From Phialocephala subalpina (lineage: Eukaryota; Ascomycota; Leotiomycetes; Helotiales; Mollisiaceae), in the NCBI GenBank assembly GCA_900073065.1, contig FJOG01000020.1, positions 339,770 through 403,769 of the forward strand: 64,000 nucleotides of DNA, read 5' to 3'. The notes beneath the pieces are model-generated. The model was given only the letters and a program-made list of their open reading frames with translations. It did no database searches and was not told the DNA's origin. Position 1 is the first letter of the stretch; every line of letters starts with the position of its first letter. Shown piece by piece: positions 1 through 11,138 of this stretch. The position numbers and the translations under genes were made by a program.

Positions 1-955
1 TCTCATTTCTCAGCAAACAGAATGCATGAGACGAACCCAAAGTTCCATTGGCAGGGAAGACGGCTAGACTCCATAGCCGCCCAGAACTCTTGACTTGCAC
101 AGCCCCAATTTCTGTGCTAACCGCATCAAGCAACACCCCTCTCTGCACCAACCTCACTCTGCACAGCACAACTCGGCGGGGAGCCTGTTCGCCTCACTCC
201 ACTCCATGACATAGCGACAGCAAGAATCTTCCACCTGGACCACCGACGACCTAGAACACAGCCTGCTGGACCCAGATATTGACCAAGTGCGACTGCTCCC
301 TCTTTTGCGACGACCGATTGCGACTAAGGCATCTCCTGGAGAAGGTGTGACGACGACCTGTTTGCGCGATCCCCAACGAGTATCTTAGCCACGACGACTG
401 CGATTCCTGGTTTGCAGATTTGCTTTGTACCTGCATTATCTTGATTGAGGCTTCTGGAGACATCTCAGATCAAGAGGAGGATAGAAGGATAGATTGTATT
501 GCTGGTATGTTTTGGCGCCACGATTTGGAGGGATCCCATTGCTGACGGTCATGCCTTGTGCAGGATTCATCGAGCCTCCCGAACATACCGAAGAGACAGA
601 TTGCAAAGCAAAGGCGATTTTGACAAATTGGAAGAGGAATAGAGCTGTATGGACTATATCCGTCTGTCCAGGGACTGGAGTTGACCGTTTATTGCGAAAG
701 CTCAGACTGCATTGCCTACCTCGACAAATTGCTGTATTGGAACATTCAGACGAGTAGGAATCATATGTATGTGAACTAAGCCTTGAACAATTCACCGGGC
801 AGAAGACAAGGCTGACTCTTCGGCTCGCAGTCACTATTATCCATATCCCTCTTATCGATTAATCTGATTTCAAACGACTTGCTAAATCCACCAACGTTGT
901 CCTACGGACCACAAACGAACACGCCTACACCCAGTTTCGGAGGACAAGAGCAAAG
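1..955. other. Left-edge stretch with no convincing gene
   Basis: I find no reading frame with protein-like composition or splice structure. The right part is presumably promoter and 5' leader of the calcium sensor gene that starts at 956. Confidence 0.4.
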
Positions 956-1751
956 ATGGGCAAATCGTAAGCAGGCACTTCGGATGCGCAGGACAAGGCG
1001 GGCGACCAAGATGCGAACACCGAGCTGACGTGGCGCAACAGGCAATCCAAGCTCTCGCAAGAGCAACTGAACGAGTTGCAGCGCTCAACTCATTTCGACA
1101 AGAAGGAGTTGCAGCAATGGTACAAGGGTATGCTACATATCTGCGACCAATATTTTGCGTTGTGCTAAGTTCTATGTGCAGGTTTTTTAAAGGATTGTCC
1201 CTCCGGCATGCTCACCAAGGATGAATTCCAAAAGATATATCGGCAATTCTTCCCATTCGGCGATCCCTCTTCATTCGCAGACTATGTCTTCAATGTCTTC
1301 GATAGCGACAAGTCCGGCTCGATCGACTTCAAGGAGTTCATTTGCGCATTGAGCGTTACAAGCAGGGGAAAGATGGAGGATAAGCTGGATTGGGCATTCC
1401 AACTTTACGACATCGATGGTGACGGAAAGATCAGCTACGATGAGATGTTGGCTATCGTTGAGGCTATCTACAAGATGGTAAGGCTTCCCTCCCGCATCGA
1501 ATTACGGTCACGTGTATCTATTCATTCAATCTCCTTTTCTTCTGAAACTCGAAAGCTAACATCCCACCAAGGTCGGATCAATGGTCAAGCTCCCCGCCGA
1601 CGAAGACACCCCCGAAAAGCGAGTCAAGAAGATCTTCCGCATGATGGACAAAGACGAGAACGGCTCCCTAGACATGGAAGAATTCAAGGAAGGCAGCAAG
1701 CGGGACGAGACGATCGTATCGGCTCTCTCTCTCTACGATGGTCTGGTTTAG
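956..1751 (+). CDS. NCS1: Neuronal calcium sensor 1 (frequenin-type EF-hand protein)
   Basis: Four exons, 956-966, 1042-1127, 1182-1477 and 1572-1751, splice in frame to 190 residues, the usual NCS-1 length. The N-terminus reads MGKSQSKLS, with Gly2 as the expected N-myristoylation site. Four EF-hand units follow; the clearest loops begin DSDKSGS, DIDGDGK and DKDENGS, while the first hand carries CPSG and is degenerate, as in the whole family. The C-terminus has the family motif LSLYDGLV. In fungi NCS-1 senses calcium at the plasma membrane and Golgi and activates the phosphatidylinositol 4-kinase Pik1. The tiny first exon (11 nt) is supported because it alone restores the conserved N-terminus. 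Intact; no neighbouring functional partner is evident. Confidence 0.96.
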
Positions 1752-2928
1752 TCCGAGTCAGAGTGGTTCGTTTTCCTTTGGTGGCGTTTTTCTAGAGCGT
1801 GTGCTGCTCATTTGTATTATGGATTCATGGTTGCGACGCGATGCGATGAATTGAGCTGAGTTGACGATGAGATGCGAATGATTCTATTTTCGTGGCGTGG
1901 ATGATGGAGGGGATGGGAAGAGCAAAATCCTAGAGAACTGCGAGGCAAAGGGATATATGAATGAAAGACATGCAACTCAAACTCAGCTAGTGGCTGTGAA
2001 ACGTCTCGTTTGGTTGAGGTGATTGGATGCTTTAATGCTACCTGAACAGCCTCAGAGCACACGCCAATATCTGCCTCCATCCAATTCTGTTCACCACAAC
2101 ACTATCTCTTGCTCACCAAACGCCTCATTCTCGTGGCGAGGAGCTAGATTTCTTTCTTCTGCTTGCAAGCCAAGAAGTTTAGAAATATAATGCAATGCAC
2201 CGAGGAGCTTGCTGGCGATCAGAATGATACCCAGTAAGTTCCTCGGGCTGACGGATTTTGCGTATTGACGTTATACGGATGATAATAGGGACTCTATTTA
2301 CAGACTGGAGTAGGGCCGGTGTGTGGGAGATGGAAGCAGTGGTGTGTTGAGACTGGAGGTGTTGAAATGGTAAATGTTGATTGTTTACCTTGACTTCAGT
2401 GTACCATTATGCTTCTTTATGGTTAGCTGGGAGGTCGGCCTTGCGTTTAATGCTCTTTCTTATTTGCTATATTAGGACGAGTTCCCAAATTAAAAATTAA
2501 ATTTTTAATTTTTTAATTTTTTTAATTTTTAATTTTAAAATTTAAAATTTTGGCTAGAGATCAAAGGATCTTGTATCAATTTCTAAGATGTCTCCAACGA
2601 TGGCCAGGTTACACTTTTCCGTGCACGTCCCACCCTTTGCTACGCGAGGGGCAATGACATATAGCAGACTAGTAACAGACACTCCATCACGATCGCCTAA
2701 GCACGACCGCAACCCGTCATCACCATTTACTCTTACAACCACCATCCTCGTCGGTGCCTGCCCCGACTGCGTCAGGACTTCGGCGCTCCAGCACCACAAT
2801 CCTCGTTAGTGTCCCAACGACCCGGGTACTTCAAAGGGACTTCGATGCGCTCCGGACAGACACCTTAGAAGTCACAATCTCTCATCATCTTGCCCGACTC
2901 TTCCAAGACCAAATCAAGAGCAGCAAGC
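1752..2928. other. Intergenic region with an A/T-only tract
   Basis: 3' flank of the calcium sensor gene, then a pure A/T tract at 2487-2551. No gene recognised. Confidence 0.4.
2487..2551. repeat. 65-bp pure A/T low-complexity tract
   Basis: Every base in the interval is A or T, in irregular runs of AATTTTT and AAAATTT type that fold back on themselves. The flanks are of normal composition. It could act as a matrix-attachment or nucleosome-free tract, or be simple-sequence expansion; nothing shows which. Confidence 0.8.
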
Positions 2929-3650
2929 ATGTCCCTCTTTCCTGCGCCCTTCTCTGGCTTGCAAGTGCAAGATTACCTCGACCTTGGATTCTATGAAATT
3001 ATCGCAGCCTACCCACGCCCAATGTTCGCCTCCGTCCCCATTCGCCTGACCGAACCCGCTCCGATTCGCAAAGCTCCCCAGGTGATCGAGCGCATTCAGA
3101 TCCGACCCGTCGCTGTCTATCGCGGTCCTGGAGTTGAAGGCTTCTTGTCCAGAGTATGGGACATCTGTTTCCATCAACCATCACCTGGTAAACAAATGTC
3201 CGAGGAAGATCTGTACAATGAGCACGATATTTTCTCTCTTTTATTCCCTACGAAGTCGAGATGTGGATCTGTCAATGTCCCTCCCCATCTGGGAAAACAT
3301 GGGACCGTTGAACTGACCGTCCGATATAGGCTGATCGAACATTTGGTCCCACACCGTCTCTGCCGCTGTCCTCGGCCAATGTACTAACATTCTCCGCCCC
3401 TCCCTTCCTGATAATTCCACCCTGCTGAGCTGCAACATTGATTTTTCCACTCCCGACTTCATCCCGAACATCGACTCCATCCTAACTACTACCGCCTTCT
3501 CAGCTACCGACTTCATCACCTCCCAACTCCTCTTCGCCCTCTACCCAGATCTGAACCTACACTTTCCGCGCGACAATCTCCCAACAAGACGAGGACAATA
3601 TGACGATCATGGCAACAATCGTCTTTCTTGTGGGACTTTCTTATGGTAAA
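2929..3650 (+). CDS. Uncharacterised protein, possibly degraded; exon model uncertain
   Basis: I do not recognise this gene. An open frame from ATG 2929 (starting MSLFPAPFSG) runs with protein-like composition through about 3153. A second frame with good composition (about 97 codons, containing NILRPSLPDNST and LLFALYPDLNL) covers about 3361-3650 and ends at a TAA. A GT...AG interval from 3154 to about 3328 could join them, but the phase does not work cleanly with the sites I tried, so the gene is either spliced differently or damaged. No signal peptide, membrane segment or known domain is visible. Treat the coordinates as the extent of coding-like sequence only. Confidence 0.3.
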
Positions 3651-4722
3651 GACTGGCGCTTCCGGTGTAGGCGCTGATGATCGCACACACAAGAGCGATG
3701 ATGGGAATTTCTAGCCCTGTCATCTTTGTGGTATCAATATGATGAGATTCCTCAGAGCATTGAAAAGGTTTTCGATCCTGGCGGTTGATCTATATGACTG
3801 CAGATCCCGGGGTTAACTGGAGTTGGGAGAAAAACATAGATTGCGGAAAAGAAAACATGTTGAGTGATAAAACGCGCAGAAGCTGCAGATGCACTGGATA
3901 TCATTAGGGCGTCTGAGCAGCTTGAGGATGCGAAGGTAGAGTTGAGAATTGAAAGGCGCAATGAGTCTGCAGAAGTATCGAACCAATGTCCAAACCTTCC
4001 TTCAATCTCAGAAGAACGTATGCATTTTCGCCTCGAGTTACAGAACCTCACCACTCAGAGATGTCGACAAGGGCGGAGGTATCGGCACCGCGAAATATGA
4101 TTGGAGAGTTATGCTGCTCTACTTTGCGCCCCAAAGCACCCACATCTTTGGTAACAATGCGCTTTTCCGTAATCTTCACCTTGCATATGCAGCTTAGGCA
4201 CACCTGTCTGGAGGACATTTATGCTTGCGAATCGTCCCAATAATCGAAATGGCACTTCTACTTTGAACCTTTTGTGGCTAGAATACCAAAACTTATATTC
4301 CAAGCATTGCCCAAGTAAACGCTACAGCCTAGATGGCTATCGATCGTAAAGTATGAAAGACGAAAACTGCATCTTGCTTAGGAGGCGAATGCTCAGGTGG
4401 CTGAATACAGCTGAAGAATCAGCAACTTCTTCTCCCAGACACTTGTCCTCTGCATTATATGACTTGATCTAAAATTCTATAGGACCGAGGATATCAGTGG
4501 CCCACAAACATCGTTTTTTGGGAAGATTTCGAAAAGGGTGCAAATAAAATGCTTTGAATTCTGATTCATACCATACAAACCGTATCAGCAGACGCCTAGC
4601 ACGCCGCGCACCCAAAAATGCTCTTTAAAAGCTGATAGTATTGTACACTACAATTTTCATCTCGAATCGACGCCGTTCCGTCTCTAGAACTTGCTAGCTA
4701 TGTCATCCCCTGCGCACATTCT
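3651..4722. other. Intergenic region, no recognisable gene
   Basis: Only short frames of poor composition on both strands. It separates the uncertain upstream gene from the 3' end of the nonaspanin gene. Confidence 0.4.
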
Positions 4723-6731
4723 CTAGTCGATCTTAATGGATCCATAAATCTTCTGTACGAATGCCCAACTAGCGAAGAAGCCGATGGATCCTAGTATCTG
4801 ATTAGTATCTGAACGTGTGAGACGGATCGAGAGACAAGGAACATACCGGTCAGAATGAAAAATAAGAAAGAAATCAGAGCACTGTATCCAATGTACAGGA
4901 CGCTCCCAGCCAGCCCGCCAAGCTGCAACTTCGTCACCCAGTAAATGAGCGCATTCAAGAAAACATATCCCGCCGAAGCACCAGCAGTGGTGAATGCTCT
5001 CCAATGCCAGTGGTAGTTCTCACTGCAAAGCAGGAAGTATACCATCAGGACAGTGACGGCTGCGCACGTGATGATCATGAGACCGTAGCACAGGAAGAGG
5101 AACCCGAACATGTAGTAGACCTTGCTGAACCAGATAGAGGACATGATGAAGTAGAGCTCCACGAAGATAGCACCGAAGGGGAGTATACCGACCAGGAGCA
5201 TTGACGGGATGGGCTTCATATATGTGGTGCTGGGAGGGATTTGGCGAGGGATCTGGTTGGTACGGACAGGGGGTGCAATGGGTGGTTGACGGAAGCCGAC
5301 CCAGCTACCAGCGAAGGATAGGGGTACCGAGATCAGGAACCAGATTCCGACAATGACGAGCATTGTGGTGAATGGAACGGCGCCAGAGGATTGCTTGGCC
5401 CAGAGGAAGAGGTTGAGGAGGAAGAAGGTCGCAAAGACAATGCCCGGAACCATGATGGGAGTCAGTGCAATGTTGAGCTTCCAGCGTTCGCCACCAAATG
5501 ACTTGTAGACTCGAGCCGAAACATAGCCGCCGATGAATCCTAGAACGGTGTAGAGCAAGACCATGATCGTTCCTAGAGAACCACGATTTGAGGGAGACAA
5601 GAAACCTAGGAGCGCGAACGCAATTGTGAATCCAGTCATGACAAACAGCTGCGCACCATTTCCGAGGAAGACACTCAATATCAAGGGAGAGCCCGGCGTA
5701 CGGAACACATCCCCATGCACCAACTTCCATCCAGAATCTTCCTGCACTCCATCTTCGATAACTGCAGATGTTCCGGACAAGTCATCAAGATTGATGGAGT
5801 CCAAACGGTTGTACCTCGCAATATCCTTTCTCAACGCTCTCAGTAGGATTGAGACTACTGTGATAGTCAAGAAAACCACAATAACCGCCGAATTGATGAG
5901 AGAGAACCAGTGGATCTTGGGGTCAAAGACGTGCAGATATTTGTCCCATCTCGTAGCCCAGGCAGTAGTGGATGGCATCCAGTAAACGCTGTAAGTGAAT
6001 TTCACCTCCGTTTCGCCGTTCTCGTCTAGGGTCAATGGTGGCCCTCCTTGTCCGCAGTGGTTTTGATAATTGACACCCTCTCCGCTCCCGTCTCCTTGTG
6101 TCTTCCTCGAGCTTGGCTGCACAATAACTCCAACCACACGGTACTGCTCCCCTGCCAACTCGTGGTAGTCGATAAGAATATCGTAATGGTTGTTCATATG
6201 CATCTCCTTGTCGTCACTACTCCCCAATGCAAATCCCTGGCTATAAAACTTCGTGTTGGTGACCTCGTCCTCGATCAATTGCCCAGCAGGCAGCCCATCC
6301 ACCAGCCAGTTCAACGCAAACCCCTGTGCTATCCTTCTATTGACGAAATGCGCCGAGCTCTGGTCAAATTTCTTCGCATCGCATAACGTCTTACACGTCT
6401 CGTTCGTCATCATCTTGAGCTCGAATGGGGAGGTCATTATTCGATCGCCGAATAATATACTACCAAGACTTTCCGACACATACTCGGGACCATTCTCTGG
6501 TCTGCAGAAATGGAATGCTGGATGGTAGTAGTCAAACGATACCACGGATCGTAACTGACCATCTGTATTTGACCCAACAGGTGTCAGACGATTGACATTA
6601 AGAGGAACCGTGTCACCGGCATGGTATGTTGTCGGCGCAACACCTGGGAGGTAAAATGCTGAGGAAAGCTCTGGAGCTGTGAGTAGGGTTGCTAGGAGCG
6701 CCGCAGAGGGCGAAAGGTCTCTTAGACGCAT
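4723..6731 (-). CDS. Transmembrane 9 superfamily protein (nonaspanin, EMP70/TMN)
   Basis: Two exons, 6731-4847 and 4790-4723 on the minus strand, join across a 56-nt intron (GTATGT...TAG) to give 650 residues. The acceptor was chosen because only it restores the family C-terminus, ending FVQKIYGSIKID; the KxD-like tail is the Golgi-retention/COPI-binding feature of TM9SF proteins. A signal peptide covers about residues 1-25 (hydrophobic LLATLLTAPELSSA). A long luminal domain follows, containing NCxxG-type and GLPAG segments typical of the family, then nine predicted membrane segments from about residue 280. Family members act in endosome/Golgi sorting, cell adhesion and nutrient sensing. The upstream gene Lcp5 is divergently oriented, 423 bp away. 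Confidence 0.95.
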
Positions 6732-7154
6732 GGTCGATAATATGTGCTTAAAGGTCGGATGTCAGCAGAGTGTTCAAGGTAGTGGTGGTTGTTGGTGATT
6801 ATTCTTTGTTCGGATGCCTTGGGAGCTTACGAGTACGAGATCCTTTAGAATGGCATCAGGAACCACGCAGTGATGTCCTATTGAATGATACACTCATATG
6901 CTTCCGGAGATGTGAAGAAGGTGGTAACAGCTGCCCAAATAGGAGCTTCACTGTCCGTAACAAAAAGCACTTTGGCGCACAATGAGTTCAGGGGAGCTTC
7001 AAGGCTACGACAATTATCTGGCTCCAACTGACGCCACAAATATCCGCCACGCCGCACCAGCCACATTCACCCGGCGTTTTGCCGATGCGACTTTATTTTT
7101 TTCTGAAGTCCAAAGTTTTCAAGCCTTGTCACAATTGTACCACACATTTCTAAA
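6732..7154. promoter_or_regulatory. Shared divergent promoter of the nonaspanin and Lcp5 genes
   Basis: 423 bp between two divergent ATGs with no coding potential, so it must hold both promoters. No specific operator could be identified. Confidence 0.6.
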
Positions 7155-8267
7155 ATGTCCACGAAAACGACCTTTCCAGCGTTGCTGGATAGTTTACAGC
7201 AGGCATTGGTGTCTGCATCAGAAGCTACAGAGAAAATCCAAGCGCCAATTCCTCCAAAAGATGGTATCTCACTCTTGGACGTCAAGAACGAACTTTTTCT
7301 CTCCTACCTACAGAATCTCGTCTTCTTAATAATACTCAAGCTACGACACCACAAAGGCGATATTGAAGAGCAAGATGAAGGATTGGACGATTCGGTGGTC
7401 AAGAAGTTGGTTGAATTACAAGTTTACCTAGAGAAAGGTGTGCGACCCTTGGAAAGCAAGTTGAAGTATCAAATCGACAAAGTCCTGCGCGCTGCAGATG
7501 ATGCCAAACGAGCGGAAGATGCTGCAAATGTGCAAAAGAATGGTGCAAATGGTCGTGGCGACGAAGACGGGAGCAGCGAAGAGGATGATGACAAGGACGG
7601 AGAGATCGACAGCGATGCCGAATCCACAGGTGTCACATTGAAGGCGTCTGAGATTGATGACTTGCAATATCGGCCAAATCCATCTTCCTTCGTTCGTCCA
7701 GCTGGTGCTGCGGAATCGGACAGCAGGGGCAGATCAGAAGATGGGGTCTACAAGCCTCCTCGCATCCAGGCGACTGCGATGCCAACGACAACCGGACCTC
7801 GAGAGAAGGAAGCTAGAAGGCCCAATAAGTCTGCTACACTAGATGAGTTCGTCAGCACGGAATTATCGAGCGCACCATTGGCGGAACCTAGCATTGGCTC
7901 GACCATTGTGAGCGGAGGTAGAAGAAGCAAGAGTGAGAAGGAGAAGAAGGAGGAGCAAGAAAAGAGAGAGTATGAAGAGCGCAATTACGTTCGTCTGCCA
8001 AAGGAGTCCAAGAAAGAGCGCGCCAAGAAAGGTGGAAGAAAGGATGCTGGATATGGTGGTGAAGAATGGAGGGGTCTGGGCGAGGGTATTGATCGTATTG
8101 AGAGATTGACGAAGAGAAAGGACGGACCAAGGAGTGTGGTCGAGAAGAGTAGAAAGAGGCCTACAGAGGATGGCCCCAGGGGCGGCGATGGAGTTCAGTT
8201 CGGGGCAGGCATGCAGAAGAGGCTGAAGACGCTGGATGGCGGCAGAAGGGATAGAGGTCGGAAGTGA
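7155..8267 (+). CDS. LCP5: U3 snoRNP-associated protein Lcp5 / neuroguidin (Sas10/Utp3/C1D family)
   Basis: Intronless gene of 370 residues. The N-terminal third is the helical Sas10/Utp3/C1D domain: LLDVKNELFLSYLQNL followed by LKLRHHKG and a region rich in leucine pairs. The middle is acidic (DGSSEEDDDKDGEIDSD). The C-terminal third is very basic, with RKDAGYGGEEWRGLGEG and several Lys/Arg clusters that look like nuclear or nucleolar localisation signals. The family belongs to the small-subunit processome and is needed for 18S rRNA maturation in the nucleolus. The length is close to fungal orthologues. It shares a promoter region with the divergent nonaspanin gene. Confidence 0.92.
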   Translation: MSTKTTFPALLDSLQQALVSASEATEKIQAPIPPKDGISLLDVKNELFLSYLQNLVFLIILKLRHHKGDIEEQDEGLDDSVVKKLVELQVYLEKGVRPLESKLKYQIDKVLRAADDAKRAEDAANVQKNGANGRGDEDGSSEEDDDKDGEIDSDAESTGVTLKASEIDDLQYRPNPSSFVRPAGAAESDSRGRSEDGVYKPPRIQATAMPTTTGPREKEARRPNKSATLDEFVSTELSSAPLAEPSIGSTIVSGGRRSKSEKEKKEEQEKREYEERNYVRLPKESKKERAKKGGRKDAGYGGEEWRGLGEGIDRIERLTKRKDGPRSVVEKSRKRPTEDGPRGGDGVQFGAGMQKRLKTLDGGRRDRGRK

Positions 8268-9083
8268 TGAACTCTCGAACTATCGTTCTGGATACGATGC
8301 TACGAACGCCTGCTCAATTCCTGCCAAGCTTACAGCGCTCACACAACGATACCCCTTGATCTGATCTGAATTTTGAGGTAGCACAACTAGACGAAAATAT
8401 CGTACAACCCGATACCTCATCACACTAGGCACAGAAGGATGACCCCTCATTCCTGTATGTCCTTCCTCAGAGTTATATTTGGAATGTTATCGCTTCTAAC
8501 TCCCTGTCCCCTCGTGGCTCCCTATCCAGGTCAACCCCAAAAAACGTTGACGGATTCGTTATATGTGGGGTGCATGAGAGCACAGCAGATACGATACGGA
8601 TGCCGTCCAAGTGGTACAGGAACCGTTGATTACACAAGTTTTTTCCTATTTGTTCAAATTTTCTATCTTTGGTCCAATTCCTGCAAGTAATTGAACAGCC
8701 AGAGCCCCCTTGGCACTTTTGGACAGGATAACAGCTCAACCCAAGTGGGAGGCCTCGTCCTTCGCCAAGGGTCTCTCGAATGACCAAGTCACTTCATGGC
8801 AGCTACAGACTCCTATCCGTGAGATATGAGATGAGGATTGCGATTCAGATAATGTTTGACCCGTTCACCCATGCATCTCGAATAAGTTTCGTGTTTGTAT
8901 AATGTCACTCGAAGATAGTTACTACCAATAATCTTCAAACCTTCTTGGTAAGTCTGTATGGTACCCTTCAGCGGACCAAGTACTCTGTTCACGAGTGGAA
9001 CAATGAAGCTATTTTCAGGTGCTAAGAATGGGACCGCCGTTCTCGTGAGGGGCGAGTCACCTGGAGTTCCCTAGATTTTGTTG
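8268..9083. other. Intergenic region, no recognisable gene
   Basis: Downstream of Lcp5; only short low-quality frames. It ends at a TATA box that serves the next gene. Confidence 0.4.
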
Positions 9084-9089
9084 TATAAA
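9084..9089 (+). promoter_or_regulatory. TATA box of the secreted-protein gene
   Basis: TATAAA lies 79 bp upstream of the ATG at 9168, at a plausible distance for a fungal core promoter. Confidence 0.5.
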
Positions 9090-9167
9090 GCTTTCCATTG
9101 ATCTTCATCCCAGGCCCAACTTCGCCATCATTTCTCGAGTCAATCTTTGACGTAGGTCATCCGCAAA

Positions 9168-10856
9168 ATGAAACATCTCATCAACCTCTTTCTCTGGCTA
9201 CTTCCTTTCTTTAGTACCCTCAATGCTCAGCTTGTCACGGATGCTCAAGCTCGATTGACAGCATGGCGAGCTTACGGCACCTTCGTCCAGCAGATGCTCA
9301 CAGCAGGCGTGCCTCTCACTCCAGGGAAAGACTTCATCTACGTTACTCCACCCAACTCAGCGGCTGTCCGTGGAGGAACTCCATGTCCAGATTCAGTCCA
9401 CAACTTCGACCTCTTAAGCATAGCTGATGGCCTGCAAAATATCAGCGAGCCACTCATGATTCCACAAGGGGAAAGCTATATCAATCAACTCTATACGTAA
9501 GTTAAGTCATCCTGAAGTCCACGGCATTGCTGACACTCCACAGCTACCTTCTCTCTGTGAACCTAGGCACCAAACCTGTCACCCAAGCCCAACTAAACAA
9601 CATCACCGCACTACAGGCCAAGCTCGGTACCGCCTAAAACACCTACGACACCGAATCCAATAACGCCTACACCCGCTACCTAGCAGACGTCCGAGCACAA
9701 GCCTCCCACCAAACCTTTGGATCATGGGTCACCCAGCACGACCCCCTCCTCATCGCCTACCGGCGTCAAGTCGAAGCCGCAGACACCACACTCCAAGACT
9801 ATGAAGTCTCAGTCTATGGTCCTCAGGCTGACACTATCTCCGAGCAGCGAGACAAGATCAAGTATCAAGCTCACGATGAGTTGGCGTCTGAGCCTGGGTC
9901 CGCCTTCCTCTTTCCCTTTCACACAAATCATGCTCAACTAACTCCCACAAAGATACAACATGCCAGTCTATCCAGGAGTCTATAATGTCATCCTTTCGCC
10001 ATGGGCGCCACACACCCAAACAGACGGAATCCTCTACAAGCCGCTCTACTCCCTCACCGGCGGTTTCCAGGAAGCCTGCGATGCATGGTTCAACGGCACA
10101 TCTGGCGGAACAACCACTTATCAATGGAGTATGAAAAATGTTAATGGGAAGGATTGGTCGAGTTTTGGGCATTCTACGACTGTGAGTCAGATTGGGGGGA
10201 GCATTTTTAGTTTGATTAGTGCGAATAAGGGTGGAAGTAGTGATACGACTGTTTTCAATGGGTGGAGCTCGAAGTTTACAGAGCAAATTAGCTTGGAGTT
10301 GACGATGAAGGGAGCTCCACTTGTCTTCAACGTCGGAACTGGATATTGGTAAGTCCTTCTAGCCCTCCTCCATTCCACTTCTCAAGTCAAGGTTTTGTTC
10401 TCACGACATTGACATCCAAAAGGGACGTACCCTCCGCTCGCTCAACCTACCCTACCCTCCCTCCCGGTAAATCAAACCCCCTCGCTTCCCGAGCTCGGCT
10501 CCGAAAACTCCTTATAGGCTACGAAGTCGGTCTCAAAATCACTATCAACGACACCAACACCTGTAAGCACTTCCTTCTCCTCCTTCCACTCCTCACAAGC
10601 CATCCTTCGTTGCCTTTTCACTCATGTGCAAATTACAGGGACGAACATTTCCACCTTCATACAAGACGCCAAATCCTCTACCGGCGGCGGTTTTAGCATT
10701 TTTGGTTTCCATTTTGGGGCCGGAGGAAGTAGTACGACGCATAGGAATGTGAGTACGTTGGTTACGCATAGTGACGGGACGAGTGGGGTTATTGTTATTC
10801 CACCGAGTCCGCCGGGGTTGACTTTCTTGCTTGGAGCGCTGGGGAGAGCTACTTAG
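9168..10856 (+). pseudogene. Secreted protein of unknown function, interrupted by an in-frame TAA
   Basis: The first exon starts with a clear signal peptide (MKHLINLFLWLLPFF, cleavage expected after LNA). Five GT-AG introns join exons encoding a protein of about 420 residues, with conserved-looking segments CPDSVHNFDLLS, GGFQEACDAWFNGT, FGHSTTVSQIGG and GGGFSIFGFHFGAGG, ending PGLTFLLGALGRAT. I have no function for it. The second exon contains TAA at 9635-9637 between GTA and NTYDTES, which stops translation at about one third of the length. Everything downstream keeps frame across four more splice junctions, so the lesion looks recent. A CAA (Gln) codon would give this TAA by one C-to-T change in CpA context. 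Alternatively, removal of the 57-nt GT...AG interval 9627-9683 would bypass the stop in frame. Repeats of Asn-linked glycosylation motifs fit secretion. Confidence 0.7.
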
Positions 10857-11138
10857 TCGGGAGGGAGCAGGCGGCGGGGTGCAATGGTGGGAGGAGATTT
10901 CAGGTGGTGGGGCGGAAGGGGGCGGGAGCGAGGTGGATAAGGCGCGGGGTAGTCCAGGGGATGAGGGACTTTCATTTGAGACAGACGGTGGAATTTGAGA
11001 AAGAGGAGGAGAGTTGGAGAGTTTGGTTTTCGCTTACAGGCTGTTCGACTCATATTTCATTTGTATTTGATTTCTCACATTCTGTCGTTCGATTTCTTCA
11101 ATCATGAATTCCATTCACCGTATTATCATCATTAATTA

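Noticed and set aside
436..834. Minus-strand frame of 132 codons near the left edge
   Set aside because: No domain, poor composition and position in the likely leader of the calcium sensor gene.
5563..5985. Plus-strand frame of 140 codons within the nonaspanin gene
   Set aside because: Antisense shadow of a confidently identified membrane protein exon.
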